Below are positions 1 through 6,595 of a stretch of DNA of 64,000 nt, in pieces (positions within the stretch are counted from its first letter, which is position 1; every line of letters starts with the position of its first letter). Source of the stretch: Paractinoplanes abujensis (GTDB lineage Bacteria; Actinomycetota; Actinomycetes; Mycobacteriales; Micromonosporaceae); contig NZ_JACHMF010000001.1 of NCBI RefSeq assembly GCF_014204895.1, forward strand, positions 3,224,001-3,288,000. Direction: 5' to 3'. Under the pieces are notes generated by a model, which saw nothing but the letters and a program-made list of their open reading frames with translations, was not told where the DNA came from and ran no database searches. Position numbers and translations under genes: made by a program.

Positions 1-258
1 CGTCGCGGCGTCGGCCGGCAGCACGACCACCCCGACCCCCACCGCGGCCAGCACTGCCACTCCGGCCCCCGCAAACCAAGCTTTTCGCACGCGCGGATAG
101 TAGACCCCGGCCTCGAGCGCACCCGAAGCGGCCGCATCGATCGGCATGCTTTCGGGGCCACCGCCGACGCGCAGGATTCCCTCGCGCTCGGTCCGGCCGT
201 ACGCGATAAGCTCGGCACCACGAATTAGGACGGAGACGGAACCGCGGGGTGACTCCAT
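1..258 (-). CDS. Partial membrane protein of unknown function (N-terminal 86 residues)
   Basis: An open frame runs leftward off the window edge from an ATG at 258. The visible residues are a soluble stretch of about 60 residues (starting MESPRGSVSVLIRG), then a basic patch (PRVRKAW) and one hydrophobic segment (GAGVAVLAAVGVGVVVLPAD) that looks like a single membrane span or signal anchor, so the rest of the protein is probably outside the cell. An internal ATG at 147 (MPIDAAASG) is a possible later start but has no better ribosome-binding site. The gene is divergent from the secreted protein at 304, with only 45 bases between the starts. No family is recognisable from this fragment. Confidence 0.45.
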   Translation of the reverse strand, partial: MESPRGSVSVLIRGAELIAYGRTEREGILRVGGGPESMPIDAAASGALEAGVYYPRVRKAWFAGAGVAVLAAVGVGVVVLPADAAT

Positions 259-303
259 CCGTTACCCTGCGAGACTGCACCGCTGATTTCGGGAGTTGCC
301 TGT

Positions 304-798
304 ATGAAGAAGTCCCTTGTCGCGCTGATCGTCGTGGCCGTGTCCGGCACGACGGCCGCCGTCGCCGGCACCGCCGCCGCTCAGGAGCGCCCCGCCCCGG
401 CCGTTGTCCGGGCCGCGCCCGCCCCGGTCGCCGCCGCCCCGGCAGCCGAAGCCGCTGACAAGGGCCTCACGTATGCGCAGTCGGGCCAGGTCGTCACGGT
501 CAAGAAGGGCCGGACCCGGGTCGCCACCGTCACGCTGACCTCGGCCAAGTACGCGGCGAAGTCCGCCTCGGCCGTTCTCACGGTCAAGGCGGACCGCCCG
601 TTCACGATCGACCCGGCGCTGTTCACCGTCTACGACCTCGAGGGCTGGGAGAACGACCCGGCCCAGACCAAGCCCGTGCGGTTCGGCGCCGGCACCGGCA
701 CCCTCAAGCTCACGTTCCCCAAGACCCACGCCCGCCCGATGGCGCTGGGCTGGGTCCCCCAGCTCGACCGCGAGGCCGCCGCGGTCTGGGAGCGCTGA
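304..798 (+). CDS. Secreted protein of unknown function
   Basis: This is a 164-residue protein with a clear Sec signal peptide: MKK, then a hydrophobic core, then a cleavage region near AAAQ (about residue 27). An Ala/Pro-rich linker follows (about 28-50), then a small all-beta-looking domain of about 110 residues containing SGQVVTVKKGRTRVATVTLT. The layout resembles small DUF4352-type extracellular beta domains, but I see no diagnostic motif. A GGGAG ribosome-binding site precedes the ATG. Its 3' end overlaps the convergent LysR gene by 89 bases, which is unusual. Confidence 0.75.
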   Translation: MKKSLVALIVVAVSGTTAAVAGTAAAQERPAPAVVRAAPAPVAAAPAAEAADKGLTYAQSGQVVTVKKGRTRVATVTLTSAKYAAKSASAVLTVKADRPFTIDPALFTVYDLEGWENDPAQTKPVRFGAGTGTLKLTFPKTHARPMALGWVPQLDREAAAVWER

Positions 799-1723
799 TC
801 GCCCAGCTCGGCTTCCACGTCGCGGGCCTGTCGTGACTCGTCGTCGCGTCGGCGAGGTGCCGCCGGAAGGCCGTCAGCGCCGGATGGGCGTTGTCGCGCT
901 GCCACAGCAGTGAGTGCGGATAGACGGGGGCCGGATCGGTCACGGGGATGCGGCGCAGGTCGTGGCCGGCCGGCCAGACCAGCCGGGTCTGCGCCCCGAT
1001 GAAGGTGGCCAGGGCCGGGGTGTCGGCGACGGTGTCGAGCAGCGCGTCGGCGCCCAGGTTGGGGCCGGTGGCCTCGATGGTGAGGCCGAACTCGGCCACG
1101 AGGTCGTCGTAGTAGGCGGTCCACTCCGTGCCGGGGGTGAGGCCCGGCATCCAGATGCGATGACCGGTCAGCTGCGCGATCGTCACCGACCGGGCCGGCG
1201 CCAACGGGTGGGCGGGGCCGGTGAGCAGTTCGAGCGGCTCGTCGAGCACCGGGACCACGTCGATGTCCTCGGGCAGGGGATTCCCGGGCATGGTGACGGC
1301 GCGGAACGACGCATCGATCGCCCCCGAGCGCAGGGCCGCCACGGCGGCGTCCACCTCGAACAGTTTCAGCACGTCGAGCTCGATCTCCGGATGCGCCCGG
1401 TGGAAGCCGCGCAACAGGCCGGCCGGGGCCAGACGCGAGGCGATCACGTCGACGCGCAGCGGGCGGTTCCCGGGGCGTACGGAATCCGCGGCCCGCTCGG
1501 CCACGCGGAGCAGGTCACGGGCGTGCGGCAGGAACGCCTGACCGTCGATGGTGAGCCGGGCGCCGCGCGGCGTGCGGGTGAACAGCCGCACCCCGAGGGC
1601 GCGTTCCAGCGCGGCGATGCGTTTGGAGACGGCCTGCTGGCTGATCGACAGTTCGGCCGCCGTCTCCTGGAACCGCCCCACGCCGACGGCCGTGACGAAG
1701 GTGCGTACCGCATCGAGGTCCAT
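710..1723 (-). CDS. LysR family transcriptional regulator
   Basis: This is a 337-residue LysR regulator. The N-terminal winged helix-turn-helix starts MDLDAVRTFVTAVGVGRFQE and continues with the typical SQQAVSKRIAALE recognition helix and LFTRTPRGARLT (residues 1-60). A LysR substrate-binding domain follows. It is divergent from the MFS gene at 1844, so it probably controls that transporter and itself through the 120-base spacer, which holds a 7-3-7 inverted repeat. The frame stays open far upstream of 1723, but the family pattern fixes the start at ATG 1723. The C-terminus runs about 40 residues past the usual family end as a low-complexity Pro/Arg/Gly tail lying antisense to the 3' end of the secreted-protein gene; this may reflect loss of the native stop codon or a frameshift. 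Confidence 0.9.
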   Translation of the reverse strand: MDLDAVRTFVTAVGVGRFQETAAELSISQQAVSKRIAALERALGVRLFTRTPRGARLTIDGQAFLPHARDLLRVAERAADSVRPGNRPLRVDVIASRLAPAGLLRGFHRAHPEIELDVLKLFEVDAAVAALRSGAIDASFRAVTMPGNPLPEDIDVVPVLDEPLELLTGPAHPLAPARSVTIAQLTGHRIWMPGLTPGTEWTAYYDDLVAEFGLTIEATGPNLGADALLDTVADTPALATFIGAQTRLVWPAGHDLRRIPVTDPAPVYPHSLLWQRDNAHPALTAFRRHLADATTSHDRPATWKPSWAISAPRPRRPRGRAGGPSPAPSGGRGSWGT

Positions 1724-1741
1724 GACGCCGGACCCTACGCC

Positions 1742-1758
1742 CACAACCATGGGTTGTG
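1742..1758. promoter_or_regulatory. Candidate LysR operator in the LysR/MFS divergent spacer
   Basis: This is a perfect inverted repeat, CACAACC-atg-GGTTGTG, 19 bases upstream of the LysR start and about 85 bases upstream of the MFS start. A further GGTTGT half-site lies about 20 bases further right. Position and symmetry fit a LysR autoregulatory site; the assignment is inferred from context only. Confidence 0.45.
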
Positions 1759-1843
1759 CGGAAGTGGTGTCTCGGTTGTTTGATCCCCTGCTGCCCGCCC
1801 TGGTCTGATCTGAGCGGTCAACGTCGGGTGGATCGCGGGGGGC

Positions 1844-3058
1844 ATGGTGGGTCGGCAATTCGGGTGGCTGTGGACGGCGTACACGATCAGCACGTTCGGC
1901 ACCTGGCTCGGGTTCGGCGCCTTCCCGCTGATCGCGATCCTGGTGCTGCGGGCCGGGCCGGTCGAGGTGTCGCTCCTGTCCGCAGCGGGTCTGGCCGTCG
2001 GCGCGGTGGTCGCGATGCCGCTCGGCCCGTGGGTGGAGGTGCGCCGCAAACGGCCGGTGATGATCACGATGGACCTGATCCGCTTCGCCGCGCTGCTCAG
2101 CGTCCCCGCCGCGTACGGGCTCGGACGGCTCACCTTCACGCAGCTCGTCGTGGTGTCGGTCGTCTCCGCCGCGGCCGACATCACCTTCAAGGCGGCGGGC
2201 GGCTCCTACCTCAAGGATCTGGTCCCGCGCTCCGGCCTGCTCGCCGCGAACAGCCGGTTCGAGGCCACCACCTGGACCGCCACCGTGCTCGGCCCACCGC
2301 TGGGCAACGCCCTTCTCGGCCTGCTCGGACCGGTGACCACCGTGCTCATCGACGCGACCAGTTATCTGCTCTCGGCTCTGAGCCTGCGCGCGATCGGCGG
2401 CGACGAGCCCCGCCGCGAGCGGTTCGACGGTCCCCGGCTGCACACCGGCGACCTGCGGGCCGGGTGGCGCCACATTCTGAACCACCCCGTGCTGCGCCGG
2501 CTGTTCTTCAACACGGTGCTGGTCAACGGCTTGATTCTGGCCAACGCGCCACTCCTGGCCGTGCTCCTGCTCGACCGGCTCGGCTTCACCCCCTGGCAGT
2601 ACGGCCTCGCGTTCGGCGTGCCGTGCCTGGGCGGACTGCTCGGTTCGCGCCTGGCCCGGCCCCTCGTCGCCCGCTTCGGACACCATCGGGTCCTGGTCAC
2701 CGCGGGCGCGCTGCGGGCGTGCTGGCCGATCGGGCTCGTCCTCGTCGTGCCCGGCGCCACCGGGCTCGTCGTGGTTCTCGTCGTCCAGTTCGGCCTGGTC
2801 ACCGCCGTGGGTGTGTTCAACCCGGTGTTCGCGACCTACCGGCTCGACCAGACGGCCCCGGACCGGGTCGCCCGCACGCTGTCCGCATGGTCGATCACCA
2901 GCAACGCCACTGTCGCCGCCCTGACCGCCCTCTGGGGCCTGCTGGCCGCCGCGACCAGCTTGCGCTTCGCGATCGCCGCCGCCGGCCTGCTGATCCTGAC
3001 CACCCCACTGCTGCTGCCCCGATCAACCCGTACGCATCTCGCGCACGAAAACGCGTAG
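1844..3058 (+). CDS. MFS transporter (drug/metabolite exporter type)
   Basis: This 404-residue polytopic membrane protein has about 12 hydrophobic segments. It carries the MFS loop 2-3 signature region (LGPWVEVRRKRPVMI, about residues 62-76) and a matching loop in the second half (GSRLARPLVARFGHHRVL). The sequence style matches the MFS_3/EntS-like exporters that actinomycetes pair with a regulator. Substrate cannot be read from sequence. It is divergently transcribed from the LysR gene, which is its likely regulator. A run of G (ggggggc) sits just before the ATG as a ribosome-binding site. It ends 43 bases before the convergent ASCH-domain gene. Confidence 0.9.
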   Translation: MVGRQFGWLWTAYTISTFGTWLGFGAFPLIAILVLRAGPVEVSLLSAAGLAVGAVVAMPLGPWVEVRRKRPVMITMDLIRFAALLSVPAAYGLGRLTFTQLVVVSVVSAAADITFKAAGGSYLKDLVPRSGLLAANSRFEATTWTATVLGPPLGNALLGLLGPVTTVLIDATSYLLSALSLRAIGGDEPRRERFDGPRLHTGDLRAGWRHILNHPVLRRLFFNTVLVNGLILANAPLLAVLLLDRLGFTPWQYGLAFGVPCLGGLLGSRLARPLVARFGHHRVLVTAGALRACWPIGLVLVVPGATGLVVVLVVQFGLVTAVGVFNPVFATYRLDQTAPDRVARTLSAWSITSNATVAALTALWGLLAAATSLRFAIAAAGLLILTTPLLLPRSTRTHLAHENA

Positions 3059-3101
3059 CCGTCTGCTCCGACCGCATCGCGTCGCTCCTCGCGAGACACT
3101 G

Positions 3102-3926
3102 TCAACCTGCGCCACTCGTCGGCGTTTCGTCGCGGAACGTGAGCCCGGCCACGTCCAGCGCCGCGCGCAGACGGCTCAGGGCGTACGGGCCGACTCCGTG
3201 CAGCGCCTGCACCTCGGCGGCGGTCAGGGCGGCCACCTGCTCGAGCCGGGTCACGCCGCGCGCGGTGAGCGCCCGTGTCGCGGCCGCGCCCAGGTGCGGC
3301 AGCGGGACACCCGGTTCCGGCTCGGTCGTGCCGCCGGCCGCCCGGGGATGACCTTCGTGGTCCAGCACGGCGGCGCCGCGCGGCGAGAGCCGGTAGCCGA
3401 TGTCCAGTGACTGGGTCAGGCCACGCTCCTTCAGCTTGCGCACGTTCTGCTTGAACGAGAGCGTCTCGCGGCCCATCCGTCCGGCCAGCTCGGGCGCCCG
3501 GGTCGCCGGCAGCTCGTCGATCAGCACCAGCGTGGCCCGGGTCCACGGCCCGCTCGGCGAGGCCCGGTCGAGCCGGTCGAGCCACGCGCCGATCGCCTCG
3601 ATCTCCGCAGCGTCGGGCACCGCCTCCCGCAACGCCTGCCGCGGATCGGCGCCGGCGTACCGCAGCCCGATCCGATACACCGGCCGCTCGGGGTGCACCC
3701 TCTCCAGCCCCAGTCGCAGCGCCGCCAGCGAGACCGCCCCGGCCCGGCGGGCGTCCCCAGCCGTCAGGCGGCTGACCGGCACCCGGTCGACCGACGTGAT
3801 CTCGACCAGCCCGACCGCGGTCCGCATCCGGGTGCCGACCTTGACCATCGGACGGTCCCACCGCCGGAACGCCAGGTCGATGTCACCGGCCCGGATCGCC
3901 GCCAGTTCCGCGGGACGTATCTGCAT
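3102..3926 (-). CDS. ASCH-like domain protein with C-terminal helix-hairpin-helix
   Basis: This is a 274-residue protein. The N-terminus (MQIRPAELAAIRAGDIDLAF, then RRW and a beta-rich stretch with TRMRTAVGLVEITSV) looks like an ASCH/PUA-like nucleic-acid-binding fold. The middle (about 130-200) has a winged-helix-like part with KLKERGLTQSLDIGYRLSPRG. The C-terminus (about 215-270) has GVTRLEQVAALTAAEVQALHGVGPYALSRLRAAL, presented here as two adjoining parts: VTRLEQVAALTAAEVQALHG and VGPYALSRLRAAL. This is the helix-hairpin-helix pattern of RNA polymerase alpha-CTD-like and DUF4332 domains. A nucleic-acid-binding role is likely and the cellular target is unknown. The frame stays open far upstream; the start chosen is where recognisable domain sequence begins. 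Confidence 0.65.
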   Translation of the reverse strand: MQIRPAELAAIRAGDIDLAFRRWDRPMVKVGTRMRTAVGLVEITSVDRVPVSRLTAGDARRAGAVSLAALRLGLERVHPERPVYRIGLRYAGADPRQALREAVPDAAEIEAIGAWLDRLDRASPSGPWTRATLVLIDELPATRAPELAGRMGRETLSFKQNVRKLKERGLTQSLDIGYRLSPRGAAVLDHEGHPRAAGGTTEPEPGVPLPHLGAAATRALTARGVTRLEQVAALTAAEVQALHGVGPYALSRLRAALDVAGLTFRDETPTSGAG

Positions 3927-3976
3927 GCCACCCAGTTGAGCACATGCTGGCGGCTGCAGGTCCCCCACTCCTCCGG

Positions 3977-4072
3977 CTCGGCCGGCCGCACGGATACCGC
4001 TGAGCCGGCTCGGCCGGCCGCAGGGATACCGCTCAGCCAGCTCGGCCGGCCGCCCGGATACCGCTCGGCCGG
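3977..4072. repeat. Three perfect-length 32 bp tandem repeats
   Basis: Three head-to-tail 32 bp copies lie at 3977-4008, 4009-4040 and 4041-4072. Each begins ctcggccggccgc and contains ggataccgct; they differ at only a few positions. The last copy runs into the end of the decayed reductase fragment on the minus strand, so the array probably grew from, or replaced, the 3' end of that gene. The function is unknown. Confidence 0.8.
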
Positions 4073-4073
4073 T

Positions 4074-4302
4074 GAATTCGTCGACGCCGAGGGCGACGTT
4101 CCAGTGCCCCACCCCGTGGCCGGCCAGGCCCATGGTGATCAGACCCATGCCTTCCAGCCAGTGCGCCATCGTCAGGGCGCCGACGTCGCGGGGACGCAGG
4201 CCCAGGCTTTCGATGAACGCCGCCACGCCGGCCGTGGCCCGCGCGTCGTCGCCGGCGAGGAAGACGGCCGGGATCACCGCGGAGTGCGGCAACACCGAGA
4301 TG
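4074..4302 (-). pseudogene. Remnant of an F420-dependent NADP reductase-like gene (C-terminal part)
   Basis: About 76 minus-strand codons encode a recognisable C-terminal segment of the NADPH-F420 reductase/dinucleotide-binding family: VIPAVFLAGDDARATAGVAA, then FIESLGLRPRDVGALTMAHW, then LEGMGLITMGLAGHGVGHWN. The Rossmann-fold N-terminal two thirds, including the GxGxxG motif and start codon, are absent; the corresponding position is now the promoter region of the divergent serine hydrolase. Downstream the frame runs into the 32 bp repeats and then into the ASCH gene without an obvious native stop. I read it as a deletion remnant. Confidence 0.6.
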
Positions 4303-4421
4303 TGGCAGTAGGGGTACAGCAGGCTGTACTTCGGTTCCTCCCGGCAGCAGGATCGATCGGCGGCGCTGCGGGCGGCAGGCTTCAGGGTGTCGGAAAGACA
4401 TCGCCGCACAAGGAGAAACCG

Positions 4422-5564
4422 ATGCGCAAGACTCCCACCTCCCTCGTCGCCCTGAGCGGAATCGTCGCCCTGAGCGGAATCGTGGCCGGGGGCGCCGTGG
4501 CCTCCCCCGCGGCCGCGGCCGGGGATCCCGTGCAGCGGAGCCTGAGCAGCCTCGTCACCGTGGACAAGTTCCCGGGGGCGTCGGCTTCGGTGCGGCTGGC
4601 CGACGGGCGGGTGCGCCATTACGCCGCCGGGGTCGCGAACCTGCGTACGGGGGAAAAGATGCCGGCCGACGCGCGGGTGCGGATCGCCAGCAACACCAAG
4701 ATGTTCACCGCTGTCGTGGTGCTGCAACTCGTCGGTGAGGGCAAGGTGCGGCTGGACGAGCCGGTGGAGACGTACCTGCCGGGGCTCGTGCGCGGGGCCG
4801 GGGGCATCGACGGGCGGCAGATCACCGTACGGCAGCTGCTGCAGCAGACCAGCGGGCTGCAGGACTACGACGACGTGCTGTTCGCCGATTTTCTCAACGC
4901 GCTGCACACCTACTACGAGCCGCACGACCTGCTCAAGGCGGCCTTCGATCGGGCGCCGGAGTCGCGGCCGGGCGAGAAGTTCGCCTACGCCAACACGAAC
5001 TACGTCTTGGCCGGGCTGATCGTGCAGAAGGTGACCGGGCGCCCGGTCGGTGAGCAGATCACGAAGCGGGTCATCGAGCCGCTCGGGCTGCGCCGCACGT
5101 ACTGGCCGGCCGACGGTGAGACGACGATCCGCGGCGCGCACCCGCGGGGCTACTTCCCCGCGGTCAACGGGCAGGCCCCGGTCGACATCACCGAGTCGGA
5201 GCCGTCGGGCGGCTGGGCCGCGGGCGCCCTGGTCGGCACGCCCAGCGACATCAACACGTTCCTGGCCGGCCTGCTCGGCGGCAAGCTGCTGAAGCCGGCC
5301 GAGCTGGCCGAGATGAAGAAGACCGTGGACGCCCCCGGCTTCGACACGGTCGGTGGCTCCCGGTACGGCCTGGGCATCGCCACCTTCAAGCTGAGCTGCG
5401 GCGGTTTCGCCTGGACGCACGGCGGCATCGCGCCCGGCTACGTCACGTACGTCGGGCTCGCCCCGTCCGGCCGGGCGGCGTCGATCGCGGTCAACTCGAT
5501 GGTCGCCGAGCAGGCGGCGGCCGAGCACCTGGACAAGTCGCTCGACACCGCGCTCTGCGGCTAG
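4422..5564 (+). CDS. Secreted serine hydrolase, class C beta-lactamase/D-Ala-D-Ala carboxypeptidase fold
   Basis: This is a 380-residue exported serine hydrolase. A Sec signal peptide covers residues 1-33 and contains a direct in-frame duplication (LSGIVALSGIVAGG). The catalytic SxxK tetrad is Ser90-Asn-Thr-Lys93 (RIASNTKMF). The second motif is the YAN of KFAYANTNYVLAG, and the third is HGG in FAWTHGGIAPGYV near the C-terminus. These are the three penicillin-recognising motifs of the beta-lactamase/DD-peptidase superfamily. Whether it trims peptidoglycan, hydrolyses D-amino peptides or is an esterase cannot be told. A strong AAGGAG site sits 7 bases before ATG 4422; the frame is open upstream, but the ribosome-binding site and signal peptide fix the start. 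A strong hairpin follows the stop. Confidence 0.92.
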   Translation: MRKTPTSLVALSGIVALSGIVAGGAVASPAAAAGDPVQRSLSSLVTVDKFPGASASVRLADGRVRHYAAGVANLRTGEKMPADARVRIASNTKMFTAVVVLQLVGEGKVRLDEPVETYLPGLVRGAGGIDGRQITVRQLLQQTSGLQDYDDVLFADFLNALHTYYEPHDLLKAAFDRAPESRPGEKFAYANTNYVLAGLIVQKVTGRPVGEQITKRVIEPLGLRRTYWPADGETTIRGAHPRGYFPAVNGQAPVDITESEPSGGWAAGALVGTPSDINTFLAGLLGGKLLKPAELAEMKKTVDAPGFDTVGGSRYGLGIATFKLSCGGFAWTHGGIAPGYVTYVGLAPSGRAASIAVNSMVAEQAAAEHLDKSLDTALCG

Positions 5565-5619
5565 GTTCTGTCTCGCAACTGAGGCGGGACTGCGGCCACC
5601 TCAGTTACGAGTCAGACCC
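5565..5619. terminator. Bidirectional hairpin terminator
   Basis: A long inverted repeat separates two convergent genes. The inner stem is AACTGAGG (5577-5584) with CCTCAGTT (5599-5606). It extends outward through CTCG/CGAG after one mismatch, and further through TCTG/CAGA. It begins directly after the serine hydrolase stop and abuts the stop of the deacetylase gene, so it probably ends both transcripts. Confidence 0.75.
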
Positions 5620-6395
5620 TAGCTCGTCAGCAGCTCGGAAACCGTCACGAAGCGGTAGCCCTGGTCGCGCAGGCCCTCTATCGTCGCGGGGAGGGCCTTC
5701 AGCGCGACCAGTCGCCGTTTGTCCCCGGCGTCGTGGGCCAGCACGATCGAACCCGGGCGCACGGTGCCGATCAGGTCGCGGGCCTGGGCGGCGGGGTCGG
5801 TGGCGAATGTGCGTTCGCGCATCTGATGCGACCACAACGCGATGTCGTAGCCGAGCGCGTCCGCGGCGAGCACTGTCGAGCCACCCAGGTGCCCGTACGG
5901 GGGCCGCATGAGCGTGGCTTCCCGGCCGGTGTGCCGTTTGATCGCCTCGTGCGTCCGTTCCAGCTCGCGGCGCGCCCCGGCCAGGTCGAGCGTGGCCAGG
6001 TCGTCGTGGGACCAGGAATGGTTGCCCACCTCGTGCCGGTCGAGCCGGCCCCGGACCAGCCCGGCGTGCTCCTCCAGGTGCCGGCCGACCAGAAAGAAGG
6101 TGGCCGGCACCTGGTGCCGGTCGAGCACGTCGAGGAACTGCGGGGTGTAGTCCGGCCGCGGCCCGTCGTCGAAGGTCAGCGCGACCACCTTCGCGGTGGT
6201 GGGCCGGAAGTAGTGGATGTGCACGCCGCCCTTGGTCACCGCGCCCAGGTCGTCGGCGGCCGCGGCGTACCCGCCACCCAGCGGCGGCCGGTCCCAGCCG
6301 AGCCAGTGCTTCACGTGGTCCGACCCGGCGAACGCCGTGGCCGCACCACCCGCCGCGAGCAGTGTGCCCCGCAGCATCGCGCGTCGAGTAAGCAT
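5619..6395 (-). CDS. Exported polysaccharide deacetylase (NodB domain)
   Basis: This is a 258-residue carbohydrate esterase family 4 protein. Motif 1 is TFDDGP with the Asp pair at 76-77, motif 2 is the metal-binding H126-S-W-S-H130, and motif 3 is MRPPYG at about 163-168. Near the C-terminus IVLAHD supplies the usual late-motif histidine. The N-terminus MLTRRAMLRG followed by a hydrophobic Ala/Gly stretch suggests Tat export. It probably removes acetyl groups from peptidoglycan or another cell-surface N-acetylglucosamine polymer. A GGGGGAAC site precedes ATG 6395. It ends at the shared hairpin with the convergent serine hydrolase. Confidence 0.92.
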   Translation of the reverse strand: MLTRRAMLRGTLLAAGGAATAFAGSDHVKHWLGWDRPPLGGGYAAAADDLGAVTKGGVHIHYFRPTTAKVVALTFDDGPRPDYTPQFLDVLDRHQVPATFFLVGRHLEEHAGLVRGRLDRHEVGNHSWSHDDLATLDLAGARRELERTHEAIKRHTGREATLMRPPYGHLGGSTVLAADALGYDIALWSHQMRERTFATDPAAQARDLIGTVRPGSIVLAHDAGDKRRLVALKALPATIEGLRDQGYRFVTVSELLTS

Positions 6396-6545
6396 CGTTC
6401 CCCCATGAATGTCCTGGCTGCACAGCCTGGTTGATCATGGGAGGTCACGCCTCGGCCACCCGACTGGTTTCACCGCTCCCCTGTATCGGCCGGAAGTAGG
6501 AGCAGTGAAGGGATGCGGACGCTCCGAGGTTGCGGTCGTGAGGTC

Positions 6546-6573
6546 CCGGTTGCCCTCACGCGAGGGCAACCGG
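6546..6573 (-). terminator. Hairpin terminator downstream of the GH94 gene
   Basis: This is a perfect 12 bp stem (CCGGTTGCCCTC / GAGGGCAACCGG) with a 4-base loop, placed 23 bases after the stop of the GH94 gene on the minus strand. Flanking AGGTC/GACCT bases can extend the stem. There is no U-tract, as is common for high-GC actinobacterial terminators. Confidence 0.7.
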
Positions 6574-6595
6574 TTGCACGACCTTGGGTGGCCGG

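Noticed and set aside
710..2686. A 658-residue minus-strand protein containing the LysR domain
   Set aside because: The upstream 329 residues are antisense to the MFS gene and low complexity; the LysR family start at 1723 is clear.
3077..3094. Weak hairpin between the convergent MFS and ASCH genes as a terminator
   Set aside because: Only a 5 bp stem (tcgcg/cgcga) with no extension; too weak to call.
3102..5528. An 808-residue fusion of ASCH protein, reductase fragment and upstream sequence
   Set aside because: The first 370 residues are antisense to the serine hydrolase. The ASCH domain starts at 3926, and the reductase-like part is a remnant in the same frame by chance or by deletion.
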